A program made the translations under genes and the position numbers. Shown in pieces: positions 17,742 to 29,217 of a stretch of 64,000 bases of DNA. The notes under the pieces are model-generated. The model was given only the letters and a program-made list of their open reading frames with translations, searched no databases and had not been told where the DNA came from. The stretch is from Bathymodiolus thermophilus thioautotrophic gill symbiont (GTDB taxonomy: Bacteria; Pseudomonadota; Gammaproteobacteria; PS1; Pseudothioglobaceae), in assembly GCF_003711265.1 (NCBI RefSeq), contig NZ_CP024634.1, positions 1,612,001 through 1,676,000 on the forward strand. The letters are read 5' to 3'. Positions within the stretch are counted from its first letter, which is position 1, and each line of letters starts with the position of its first letter.

Positions 17742-18518
17742 ATGCATATGAAAAATACAATCAGGCTAATAACCGCACTTTTCTTGGCTTTTTTACTCAA
17801 CGGTTGCCTTCAAGATGACAACAAAAGGGAGTCTATTACCAAGGGCTGGTCGCCTAAGACCTTCTTCAATCAAGCCAAAGAAGAGGCTTCATCTGGATCG
17901 ATAACAAAAGCCATTGAACTCTATGAACAATTACAAGCCGCTTATCCCGGCTCTAAATACGCACTACAATCTAAACTAGAAGTTGCTTATGCGCTGTATA
18001 AGAAAGAAGACTACGATGAGGCAATTTTGCTCTTAAATGACTACATTAAATTGTATCCCGAACACTTCTCAACACCGTATGCTTATTACTTGCGTGGCAT
18101 TATCTCAGAAGACAAATCCCACTCTATCTTAGACGGTTATTTAACCGACAATGCTCAGCGTGATGTTGGTTCTGTACGCGATGCCTTTAACTATTATATG
18201 GCATTAATTGATACCTTTCCCCAGTCAAAATACACCAAAGACGCCAAAACACGCTTGGTTGTACTGAGAAATATTTTTGCCAGACATGAGTTATTTGTGG
18301 CAATTTATTACACCGAAAGACGCGCCAATATTGCTGCCATCAATCGCACTAAAATCATCATTGAAAAATATCCAAATACGCCGTCGGTGCCTGCAGCATT
18401 GCACTTAATGGCACATAATTACGACCTGATACACATGAAAACACTGGCAAAAGATGCGCGCCGTGTATTGAAAAAAAGTTACCCAGCTTATCGTCCACAT
18501 TACAGTTTAAACAACTAA
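17742..18518 (+). CDS. bamD: Outer-membrane assembly lipoprotein BamD
   Basis: An essential lipoprotein of the BAM complex that folds beta-barrel proteins into the outer membrane. The 258-residue protein has a signal peptide with lipobox LLNGC (lipidated Cys about residue 22) and five TPR-like helices, including SGSITKAIELYEQLQAAYP, ALYKKEDYDEAILLLNDY and the AIYYTERRANIAAINR block near the end. A second ATG two codons downstream (17748) is an equally possible start. Confidence 0.92.
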   Translation: MHMKNTIRLITALFLAFLLNGCLQDDNKRESITKGWSPKTFFNQAKEEASSGSITKAIELYEQLQAAYPGSKYALQSKLEVAYALYKKEDYDEAILLLNDYIKLYPEHFSTPYAYYLRGIISEDKSHSILDGYLTDNAQRDVGSVRDAFNYYMALIDTFPQSKYTKDAKTRLVVLRNIFARHELFVAIYYTERRANIAAINRTKIIIEKYPNTPSVPAALHLMAHNYDLIHMKTLAKDARRVLKKSYPAYRPHYSLNN

Positions 18519-18539
18519 TATCAAAACTTTCGCATCATT

Positions 18540-19700
18540 ATGAATAAACAAGAGCGTCTTTTTGCACTTAAAATTTCCTCTATTATGGCAACGCGACTGT
18601 TCGGGTTGTTTATGATTTTTCCTGTGTTTTCGGTCTATGCTGCGCAATATGAAAACACCACGCCCTACTTAATTGGTTTGGCAATCGGTATTTACGGCTT
18701 AACCCAAGCGCTATTACAAATTCCATTCGGTTATTTGTCTGACCAATTTGGACGCAAACCACTGTTAATCATTGGTTTAATATTTTTCTTTATCGGCAGT
18801 GTGGTAGCAGCCAATTCTACCGATATTATCCATGTTGTTGTCGGCAGAGCCTTGCAAGGTAGTGGTGCAATTTCTGCGGTATTAATGGCCTTTTTAGCCG
18901 ATTTTGTTTCCGAAGGTCAGCGCTCTAAAGCCAATGCGTTTGTTGGTATGCAAATTGGAATAGCATTTATGCTTTCTTTGTTAATTGGCCCGATGATTAC
19001 GGTAAATTTAGGTATTTCTGGGCTTTTTTGGGTCATTTCTGGCTTGTCTATAGCGGCATTAGCAATGGTTATTACTCTACCACATGTCAAACCACACGCA
19101 CAATACACGCTATCGCTAACAAACATCAAGCAAGTTTTAACTGCTAAATTACTTAAATTGGACTTTAGCATTTTCACTTTGCACTTGATTTTGACTTGTA
19201 TTTTTATCGTAATGCCGTTACTACTCGTCGAAAACAATATTGTTGCTACAGACTTAAAAGACAATTGGCATGTCTATTTACCGGTTATGTTTCTGGCTTT
19301 TGTGGGGATGTTGCCCATTATCATTTTGGCTGAAAAATTCCATAAGCACAAAGTTATGATGATCATTGCCATTATTATTATGATTTCCAGTCAAATTTTG
19401 TTTTACCAAATGCCACTTACTTACACCACTTTACTTATTTTATTAACCCTATTTTTCATTGCTTTTAATGCAATGGAGGCAATGCTACCATCACTTATTG
19501 CCAGAACCGCAACAAGTGATAAACGCGGTTTAGCAATGGGCATGTATTCCACTTCGCAATTCCTAGGTGCATTCGTGGGTGGTGTATTTGGCGGATGGAT
19601 TTATAACATTTATAGTTTAAATAGTGTATTCTTATTCACTACATTAATGTCAATAATTTGGCTGGGCATAACGCTCACCATGAAGCAACAAAAATTTTAA
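18540..19700 (+). CDS. Major facilitator superfamily transporter
   Basis: A 386-residue inner-membrane protein with about twelve hydrophobic segments. The cytoplasmic loop between segments 2 and 3 has the MFS motif [13 protein letters not shown], and segment 4 has [15 protein letters not shown]. Both are typical of drug/H+ antiporter-type members (YajR/Bcr-like). It lies between bamD and ssb on the same strand with short gaps. The substrate is not predictable from sequence. Confidence 0.85.
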   Translation: MNKQERLFALKISSIMATRLFGLFMIFPVFSVYAAQYENTTPYLIGLAIGIYGLTQALLQIPFGYLSDQFGRKPLLIIGLIFFFIGSVVAANSTDIIHVVVGRALQGSGAISAVLMAFLADFVSEGQRSKANAFVGMQIGIAFMLSLLIGPMITVNLGISGLFWVISGLSIAALAMVITLPHVKPHAQYTLSLTNIKQVLTAKLLKLDFSIFTLHLILTCIFIVMPLLLVENNIVATDLKDNWHVYLPVMFLAFVGMLPIIILAEKFHKHKVMMIIAIIIMISSQILFYQMPLTYTTLLILLTLFFIAFNAMEAMLPSLIARTATSDKRGLAMGMYSTSQFLGAFVGGVFGGWIYNIYSLNSVFLFTTLMSIIWLGITLTMKQQKF

Positions 19701-19713
19701 CAGGAGAAATAAC

Positions 19714-20199
19714 ATGGCAGGTATTAACAAAGTAATTTTGGTCGGTAATTTAGGTGCAAAACCAGAAGTAAAATATGGCACCACAGGTAACGCAATGACC
19801 AGTTTATCAGTAGCGACAAGCGAATCATGGACCGATAAAAACACAGGGCAAAAACAAGAAAAAACCGAATGGCACCGTGTTAGTTTATTTGGCAAACTTG
19901 CTGAAATTGCCGCTCAATATTTAGACAAAGGCTCTAAAGTCTATGTTGAAGGTAAACTTCAAACCCGTAAATGGCAAGACCAATCAGGTGCTGACCGCTA
20001 CACCACTGAAGTGGTTGTATCTGGCTTCAATGGCACTTTGCAAATGCTAGACCGCCGTGATAATGCAGGCATGGGTGCACCACAACAAGCTGCCCCTGCT
20101 GCTGCCGCTCAACAAACTGCGCCAGCGCCTCAAACGCCTACTGCCGATCCCATTACCCCAGTTGACAATGTTGGATTTGATGATGATATTCCATTCTAA
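19714..20199 (+). CDS. ssb: Single-stranded DNA-binding protein
   Basis: Coats single-stranded DNA in replication, repair and recombination. It has 161 residues: an OB-fold domain ([55 protein letters not shown]), a Pro/Ala/Gln-rich linker and the conserved acidic tip DDDIPF that recruits partner proteins. A strong AGGAGA ribosome site precedes the ATG, and a terminator follows within 25 bases. Confidence 0.97.
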   Translation: MAGINKVILVGNLGAKPEVKYGTTGNAMTSLSVATSESWTDKNTGQKQEKTEWHRVSLFGKLAEIAAQYLDKGSKVYVEGKLQTRKWQDQSGADRYTTEVVVSGFNGTLQMLDRRDNAGMGAPQQAAPAAAAQQTAPAPQTPTADPITPVDNVGFDDDIPF

Positions 20200-20220
20200 G
20201 TTTCATTTGTCAATAATTAA

Positions 20221-20249
20221 AAAAGCCCGCAAAAGCGGGCTTTTTTTTA
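20221..20249 (+). terminator. Rho-independent terminator after ssb
   Basis: AAAAGCCCGC, AAAA loop, GCGGGCTTTT followed by eight T. The stem is GC-rich and ends 50 bases after the ssb stop. Confidence 0.9.
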
Positions 20250-20325
20250 TTTTTAAGAACAATAAAACCTTTAAACGAGCAAAAATTAAATTCTGCCAAT
20301 CGTCCAAAAGTCTCAATATAAAAAC

Positions 20326-20715
20326 CTATTTATTGTCCCAATAATTAGCCTTGTCTCGCAATATCCAACGCACACCGCCCTTCGGATTTTCCACATCACC
20401 TTTGTATCTCGGAATAATGTGCACATGTAAATGCATTACACTCTGCCCTGCCATCAACCCATTGTTAATACCAATATTGTAAGCATCAGGCGAAAACTCC
20501 TCATCCAAAACCTTTTTAGCCGCCTGCACTGCCCTACCAATCGCCAATATTTCCTCATCAGTGGCTTCGAAATAAGTGGCAAAATGCCTTTTAGGGATAA
20601 CCAAGGTATGCCCCGGTGATGCGGGATAATTATCAATAAAAGTAATTGTCTGCTCACATTCACCAATAATGCGCTCCTCATTTCTCAACTTACAAAAAAT
20701 ACAGTCGTTGCTCAT
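20326..20715 (-). CDS. HIT-family nucleotide hydrolase (HinT-like)
   Basis: A purine nucleoside phosphoramidase-type protein of 129 residues. It has the N-terminal zinc-type CIFCKL segment and the histidine triad HLHVHIIP near residue 105, with the usual NNGLMAGQSVMHLH context. The ATG at 20715 (MSNDCIFC) is chosen because family members begin there; four more in-frame residues are possible upstream. It is convergent with ssb. Confidence 0.9.
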   Translation of the reverse strand: MSNDCIFCKLRNEERIIGECEQTITFIDNYPASPGHTLVIPKRHFATYFEATDEEILAIGRAVQAAKKVLDEEFSPDAYNIGINNGLMAGQSVMHLHVHIIPRYKGDVENPKGGVRWILRDKANYWDNK

Positions 20716-20755
20716 AATGCCATCCAAAAGTTTAAAAATGCATTATTTTACCCAT

Positions 20756-20786
20756 AAAAAAGCCAGTTAAAAACTGGCTTTTTTTT
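20756..20786 (-). terminator. Rho-independent terminator after the sulfur-globule-type gene
   Basis: AAAAAAGCCAGT, short loop, ACTGGCTTTTTT. Symmetric, so bidirectional in principle. It lies 16 bases past the stop of the minus-strand gene at 20802. Confidence 0.85.
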
Positions 20787-20801
20787 AGTAAACTTAAAAC
20801 A

Positions 20802-21164
20802 TTATTTTGTTTTAACAAATGGTTTTTGATTGTAGTTATTATTGTATGGATTATAACCGTAACCATTATAGTTGTTATAACGGTTATAGCGGTTGTTGTT
20901 ACCCCAACCATTATTACCCCAACCGTTGTTATTGTCACTAAATTCATCCATCATATTTGACATTTCTTCAGAATACCAACGAGGATCCCAATAATCATAA
21001 GGGTTAAAAGAAAAAATACCGTTGTCTTGTTGATAGCCATAATTACCATAACCATTATAGTTATTATTATAGTTATTACCATTCCAAGGCATACTGTTGT
21101 TACCCCAAAAGGCATTGGCATTTAAAGTAAATGCCAATAATGCGATTGCTAAAATCTTTTTCAT
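20802..21164 (-). CDS. Secreted Asn/Gly/Tyr-rich protein resembling sulfur globule proteins
   Basis: A 120-residue protein with a clear signal peptide (MKKILAIALLAFTLNANA). The mature part is dominated by N, Y, G and W in repeats such as NGWGNNGWGNNNRYNRYNN and has no cysteine. This composition is characteristic of the envelope proteins of periplasmic sulfur globules in sulfur-oxidising bacteria (SgpA/SgpB type), which fits the presumed lifestyle, but the similarity is compositional. The ATG at 21164 is preceded by GGAGAGAAC. An in-frame extension to 21308 runs into the adjacent MITE-A and is probably not native. Confidence 0.7.
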   Translation of the reverse strand: MKKILAIALLAFTLNANAFWGNNSMPWNGNNYNNNYNGYGNYGYQQDNGIFSFNPYDYWDPRWYSEEMSNMMDEFSDNNNGWGNNGWGNNNRYNRYNNYNGYGYNPYNNNYNQKPFVKTK

Positions 21165-21197
21165 GAGTTCTCTCTCCATTGTTTTTTTATACATATT

Positions 21198-21358
21198 GAG
21201 ACCTTTGCATAAATATGAATAATCATCAAGAATCCACTTTTTACCCACTTGGTAATTTTTTAAACCCAGCCTTAGCCCTGCTAGGACAAGGTTTAAGAAA
21301 ATTACCAATTAGACAAAAATTGAATTTTGCCAATCATCCATATTTAGGCAAAGGTCTC
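21198..21358. repeat. Full-length MITE-A copy (161 bp)
   Basis: Ends GAGACCTTTGCATAAATATG and CATATTTAGGCAAAGGTCTC. Inside, a long imperfect inverted repeat surrounds AAACCCAGCCTTAGCCCTG and TGCTAGGACAAGGTTT, so the transcript would fold into a long hairpin. It lies 34 bases upstream of the sulfur-globule-type start codon. A TATAAT on the minus strand (21368-21373) sits just beyond its far end, which would place the MITE in that gene's leader. Confidence 0.85.
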
Positions 21359-21637
21359 ATATTAAGTATTATAACATTCAAAATAGAATTGACCACATTA
21401 AAAAGAAATAAGAAAACCATCTGGATACTTTCCAAGGTAAAAAAACACGCCACTCACTTGTTTTTCTCTAATTATTTAGATTTTTTTTCCCAGTTACCAT
21501 TGATTTAACTAAATTTTCATTGTGCAATCTGCTTGACATGGTAACACCTACAATGTGTAAGAAGATTAGAAACAATGTGAAGTTTGTAGAAACTTCATGT
21601 ATCTCCTCCCAAAACTCTTCACCTTCCTTATCCTTAT

Positions 21638-22940
21638 AAGACCCCTGCATTAAACTAAAAAACCCAACAAAAAATCACAAATCAACCCTCAAAACCTTAT
21701 GCAAACATTAGAATTTATGATAAAATACTATAATTATCAGACACTTACAAAAAAATGCGAGTTAAAACCACTCAAGAACAAACCTTTGCTGATAGTTTTA
21801 TCAACATACCAAACTCCCAACTAGACATCATTAACAAAGTTATCGATTGGGAAGTTATAGCCAAAGATCTGTCTCATATTAAAGTTGACTATTCTGCTGT
21901 TAGTCTGTTTAAAGCGCTATTAATAGGCACATGGCACAATCTCTCTGATGAGAAGTTGGCTGATAGTCTTAGTAGAGATTTAGTCTTTATTAACTTTTGC
22001 AACTTTAGCCTAAGTGGCAACAAACCTGATGCTACAACCATTGGCAGATTTAGAACCAAACTAATCAAACAAAATCTATTTGATAGACTTTTGAGTAGCA
22101 TCAATCTTATGCTTGAGAATAATCAACTCAAACTCTCTAATGGCAAACATGTTGCCATGGATGCAACCTTAATTCAAAGTGCTAGACGCACTAAGAAGAT
22201 TATTACAACACACAAAACTGGTGAGGTTTATGAGATTGATAGTAACCCAATTCAATATTCAGATGATAAAGATGCAAGATGGACATTTAAGGCGGGAAAA
22301 TACACTTATGGATATTCATCAGTAGTAACAACTGATGCCAATGGATTAATTAACAAAGCCACTACGCACCCTGCTAATGATAGTGAAATGACTCATTTTG
22401 AAGAAAATGTTAAACAGGCAGGCAATCAAAAAGGCGTAAGAGTTTTATACGACAAAGGAGCAGCCTCTCAAGCTAATAGTGAAGCACTTAAAGCACAAAA
22501 GTTAAGAGATGGTATTATGCGCAAAAAACCCAAAGGCAAGCAAATGAGTCATTGGAATAAATTACGCAATAAAGCAATCAGCAAAAGAAGGTTTGTGGTT
22601 GAGCGCACCTTTGGTACGCTCAAACGCACTTATGGTTTGGCAAGAAGTCGTTATATTGGTTTAGAGAAAGTTGCCAGCGAAGTTAATCTTAAAGCTATTG
22701 CTTATAATCTAGTTAGAGCGGCGAATGTTTATATTAACAAGGGATTAAATACAACCTAGGGATTATTGTGTCTTTTTTGTGGAAACAGTACAAAAAAGAG
22801 TAAAAAATGAGCGATTTATAGTTGATATTGATGATTTTTTTAATGAAAGCTGGGTTTTATATGTTTTTTGACTTTGAAAAGTCAAAAATTGAGGGTTTTG
22901 GGTTTTGATGGTTGGTTTTAGGGTGCTATGCAGGGGTCTT
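21638..22940. mobile_element. IS5-family insertion sequence, 1303 bp, complete
   Basis: Perfect 13-bp terminal inverted repeats (AAGACCCCTGCAT) flank a single intact transposase gene. Directly adjacent 5-bp repeats CTTAT (21633-21637 and 22941-22945) look like the target duplication; the true duplication could be shorter if the element ends are drawn differently. The intact ends, intact transposase and clean disruption of cytochrome b561 indicate a recent insertion. Confidence 0.92.
21755..22759 (+). CDS. IS5-family transposase
   Basis: A DDE transposase of 334 residues, full length. It has an N-terminal DUF772-type domain (DYSAVSLFKALLIG, LSDEKLADSLSRDLVF, DATTIGRFRTKL), the first catalytic aspartate in HVAMDATLIQSA, the second in VRVLYDKGAAS, and the C-terminal R-x3-E region RRFVVERTFGTLKR. 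TATA-like promoter sequence lies upstream, just inside the left end. It is the only apparently functional transposase in the window and a likely driver of the MITE-A elements. Confidence 0.93.
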   Translation: MRVKTTQEQTFADSFINIPNSQLDIINKVIDWEVIAKDLSHIKVDYSAVSLFKALLIGTWHNLSDEKLADSLSRDLVFINFCNFSLSGNKPDATTIGRFRTKLIKQNLFDRLLSSINLMLENNQLKLSNGKHVAMDATLIQSARRTKKIITTHKTGEVYEIDSNPIQYSDDKDARWTFKAGKYTYGYSSVVTTDANGLINKATTHPANDSEMTHFEENVKQAGNQKGVRVLYDKGAASQANSEALKAQKLRDGIMRKKPKGKQMSHWNKLRNKAISKRRFVVERTFGTLKRTYGLARSRYIGLEKVASEVNLKAIAYNLVRAANVYINKGLNTT

Positions 22941-23413
22941 CTTATGCTTATTATTTTTATGTTCATCGTCGTCAGCATACGCGTTAGCAATAATGGAAAT
23001 ACCATTTCCAGATAGTGGCCCCTTACCCTCTTCTATTGCATAAATTTTTAATCCACTAATTGTTACTACAAAAAGGCTTGCCAACAAGGCAATTACCATC
23101 AGCCCTCCTGCTGGATTGTGACCAATATAACGCTTTGGTTTACCGTCAACCCATTCTTTTAAATAACTCAGTGCATTTATTGGTGAATAGGAAAAACTAC
23201 TGAACTGTGCATACTTGCTGCCTACGATTCCCCATATCATTCTAAATATAATTAAAGCAAGAACGGTATAGCCAGAATAAATATGCCACAAACTCTCCTC
23301 TTCAGGCACATACGCAATGAAAAAAGACACAACCAAAGACCAATGGAATATACGAATTAATACATCCCAAACTTTTATATCATTTTCATTTGCACCTGAG
23401 GTAACCTGACTCA

Positions 23414-24481
23414 TTAATGCTTTTTCTCAATTTTATACGCCGCTAATTGCTTCGTAGTTGCATTGTAAATACCCTTGATTTTGATATCATTCCCAACGCT
23501 CAAAGAGGCTAAATCAGTGTGTTCAAAATAAGCGTTGCTAGCATCTATAACTAAAGAACCTAAAGGTATAGCAGAATGCTCCGATCTGGTTACATTCACC
23601 GTAATTAAAGCGCCATTAATGGCCGTAATAATGCTCTTAACTTTAGAATAAGAGCCATCGTTATCATTAACGCCATCATGGTCTTTATCCTCATCATGAT
23701 AACCATCTTTATCGTTGTCATCATCGTGATAACCATCTTTATCATTGTCGTCATCGTGATAACCGTCTCTATCTTTATCATCGTCATAATAACCATCATG
23801 ATCTCTGTCTTCGTCTAAATAACCATCGTCATCCTTATCAAAGCGCTTGTCAAAACGATTACTATGATCTTCATCATTATTCACATTAACATCGACATGA
23901 TCTGGTAGCCCATCCCCATCGCTATCATCATTGCTTTTTGTGTAATCCTTGTCATACTGATTATGAATACCGTCATTATCATGATCCCAAGTTGTAACTG
24001 TTGAGGGAGTGCTTAAAAGCGTTAATTCGCTAGTAGCAATCTTATGATGGACATCAAGAACACCATCGTTGTCAGCATCATCGCCACCAGCTGCCGTACG
24101 AGTTATATGCAAAGGTAAGTATCCTAAATCTGCTGTAGCACCAGATTTAGCAGTAAATCTATAACTTTGAACGCCATTATTAGAAAACATAATTGGCGTG
24201 GTAATACTTTCAGTGGCACTGTTTTCATTGACAGTCATAAACAAATAATATGCAACACCTGGTTTTAAGGCAATTGAAAAGGGATGTCGGTCTGTACCGT
24301 TGTCAGATGATACACTTTTATAATAACTGCCATTTTCACCGAATGCCTCTATTAATGTACCAGGCACGGAACCAGTTATGCTGAAGTTGTTATTATTATT
24401 GTCATTATCATTCTCGCCGCATCCAGCAAGGCTAAAAAGAAAAATGGTGGCTAAACTTATCTTTACTGTCTTATTAAACAT
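23414..24481 (-). CDS. Lipoprotein with calcium-binding Asp-rich repeats and a DUF5666-like domain
   Basis: A 355-residue protein with signal peptide and lipobox FSLAGC. Residues about 130-275 hold many D-x-D-x-D-G loops (DADNDGVLD, DSDGDGLPDHVD, DKDGYHDDDN repeated) of the thrombospondin type 3 / EF-hand-like class, which bind calcium. The perfect repeats are also visible in DNA at 23690-23800. The last 80 residues (VKSIITAINGALITVNV, GNDIKIKGIYNATTKQLAAYKIE) resemble DUF5666. The stop codon touches the start of the cytochrome b561 gene, so they form an operon. Function unknown; a calcium-stabilised envelope protein tied to b-type cytochrome electron transfer is an inference. Confidence 0.8.
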   Translation of the reverse strand: MFNKTVKISLATIFLFSLAGCGENDNDNNNNNFSITGSVPGTLIEAFGENGSYYKSVSSDNGTDRHPFSIALKPGVAYYLFMTVNENSATESITTPIMFSNNGVQSYRFTAKSGATADLGYLPLHITRTAAGGDDADNDGVLDVHHKIATSELTLLSTPSTVTTWDHDNDGIHNQYDKDYTKSNDDSDGDGLPDHVDVNVNNDEDHSNRFDKRFDKDDDGYLDEDRDHDGYYDDDKDRDGYHDDDNDKDGYHDDDNDKDGYHDEDKDHDGVNDNDGSYSKVKSIITAINGALITVNVTRSEHSAIPLGSLVIDASNAYFEHTDLASLSVGNDIKIKGIYNATTKQLAAYKIEKKH

Positions 24482-24601
24482 AGTGCTTTTTTCCGTTTCA
24501 AATTAAAATATTAAAAAGCATTATGCAATAAAATAACGAATTGTCTATAGGTAAAAAGTTATAAAAGCTTATATTTTAGACTTTATAGGGCATTATACCC
24601 A

Positions 24602-25060
24602 CTACTTAAAGTTGATAAATTCTTCCAAAAAATTACTCATCAATTCATGTCGATTACTCACATTTGATTTTTTATAAATAATTGAGGTTTGTTGAGAAAT
24701 GGTTTTTCCCGATACTTTGCGAATATGTGCGATTTCCTTAAATGAATAACCTTTAATAATCAGCCAAGCAATATCATGCTCTGCATTTGTTAACTGCCAC
24801 TTGTCAAATGTTTGATTAATATAATTTGCCATTTCTCCTTGTAAGTTTTTTACTGTTTTTGTCACCGAAAGCAGTTCCAACTGGATCTTTTTAAGTGTAT
24901 AAAATTGATGGAATAATAGCCAACCAACTAGCACAACAAACAACAACTCCAAATAAAAATGTAGATTTGTTTCTTGATTTGAATAATCCACCCATAAATC
25001 GTGAATGAAAAATGCAATTATGGCACTATATATTAAAAATTTGGAATAATGGTATATCAT
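24602..25060 (-). CDS. Membrane-anchored LuxR-type regulator
   Basis: A 152-residue protein: two hydrophobic segments (LIYSAIIAFFIHDLWV and LELLFVVLVGWLLFHQFY), a short coiled-coil-like stretch, then a C-terminal GerE/LuxR helix-turn-helix (LTNAEHDIAWLIIKGYSFKEIA and GKTISQQTSIIYKKSNV). There is no receiver or ligand-binding domain, so it probably senses through the membrane or its helices. It lies upstream of the calcium-repeat lipoprotein and cytochrome genes in the same direction and may control them. An 8-bp tandem repeat begins 13 bases before its start codon. Confidence 0.8.
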   Translation of the reverse strand: MIYHYSKFLIYSAIIAFFIHDLWVDYSNQETNLHFYLELLFVVLVGWLLFHQFYTLKKIQLELLSVTKTVKNLQGEMANYINQTFDKWQLTNAEHDIAWLIIKGYSFKEIAHIRKVSGKTISQQTSIIYKKSNVSNRHELMSNFLEEFINFK

Positions 25061-25072
25061 AATTTTAAAAAT

Positions 25073-25117
25073 GTTAAAGTGTTAAAGTGTTAAAGTGTTA
25101 AAGTGTTAAAGTGTTAA
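25073..25117. repeat. 8-bp tandem repeat upstream of the LuxR-type gene
   Basis: Five perfect copies of GTTAAAGT plus a partial sixth. In the gene's orientation the repeat reads ACTTTAAC and occupies the region just upstream of the ribosome-binding position, where copy-number slippage would change promoter or leader spacing. Confidence 0.9.
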
Positions 25118-25167
25118 TATTTTTTTAGCGTCCAGCGCCTAAGTTTACCAAATATCCACACCGAAGT

Positions 25168-25185
25168 GAGACCTTTGCATATAGA
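25168..25185. repeat. Solo MITE-A end
   Basis: GAGACCTTTGCATATAGA without a matching second end nearby. Probably a truncated copy. The rest of the interval 25118-25381 is non-coding; no cobalamin riboswitch is evident ahead of metH. Confidence 0.6.
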
Positions 25186-25369
25186 TGGGGCCAATGTTTT
25201 TTTGACAATACAGAAGACTCCACTATATTTGGATTAGAATTTTATGCAAAAATTTAAAATTAGATAAAAATAATTTTTTAATGCGTGGTATTTGATTTTT
25301 TTGCTACACCAGCTTTTTCCTACTTATAAACAAAGGCAATATGTTTTATGGCTAATCATTTGCTTTGGG

Positions 25370-25375
25370 TATAAT
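25370..25375 (+). promoter_or_regulatory. Putative metH -10 element close to the start codon
   Basis: TATAAT lies only 6 bases upstream of the metH ATG at 25382, and no Shine-Dalgarno sequence fits between. If used, the transcript would begin at or within a few bases of the ATG (leaderless). No good -35 is visible. Confidence 0.35.
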
Positions 25376-25381
25376 GTTCAA

Positions 25382-29035
<3,654 letters not shown>

Positions 29036-29217
29036 TTTTTTTTATTTTTTTATGTATCATAACAACTGAATTTGAAAATTTTTTTGTGGTAAATATTTTT
29101 TTTACCACAATATCTTGCGAGTAATTTATATCAAGGCCTTTATACAAAATAAATAAAATAGGTGAGGATATTTACCCCTACTCTAAAACAAACAACAAAC
29201 AATAAGGCAATTAAACT

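Larger units (their letters stand above)
21468..23414 (-). pseudogene. Cytochrome b561-type membrane protein gene split by an IS element
   Basis: The N-terminal part (22946-23414) encodes MSQVTSGANENDIKVWDVL then the heme-ligand helices (RIFHWSLVV, IYSGYTVLALIIFRMIWG, PAGGLMVIALLASLFVVTISG). The C-terminal part (21468-21632 plus repeat) encodes EEFWEEIHEVSTNFTLFLIFLH. An IS5-type element lies between them. Removing bases 21638-22940 and one CTTAT copy joins HKNNKHK directly to DKEGEEFW in frame, so the insertion is the only lesion. The ancestral protein would be a four-helix diheme cytochrome b of roughly 210 residues, probably passing electrons to or from the calcium-binding lipoprotein's partner system. 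Confidence 0.9.

Noticed and set aside
21165-21308. N-terminal extension of the sulfur-globule-type protein
   Set aside because: It is translated MITE sequence and would bury the signal peptide; kept only as an observation.
23690-23800. Short, regularly spaced DNA repeats that could look like a CRISPR array
   Set aside because: They are in frame within the calcium-repeat lipoprotein and encode D-K-D-G-Y-H-D units; no spacers or cas genes.
25118-25381. Possible cobalamin or SAM riboswitch ahead of metH
   Set aside because: No B12-box or SAM-box sequence or matching helix set is visible; the region is AT-rich with a MITE end.
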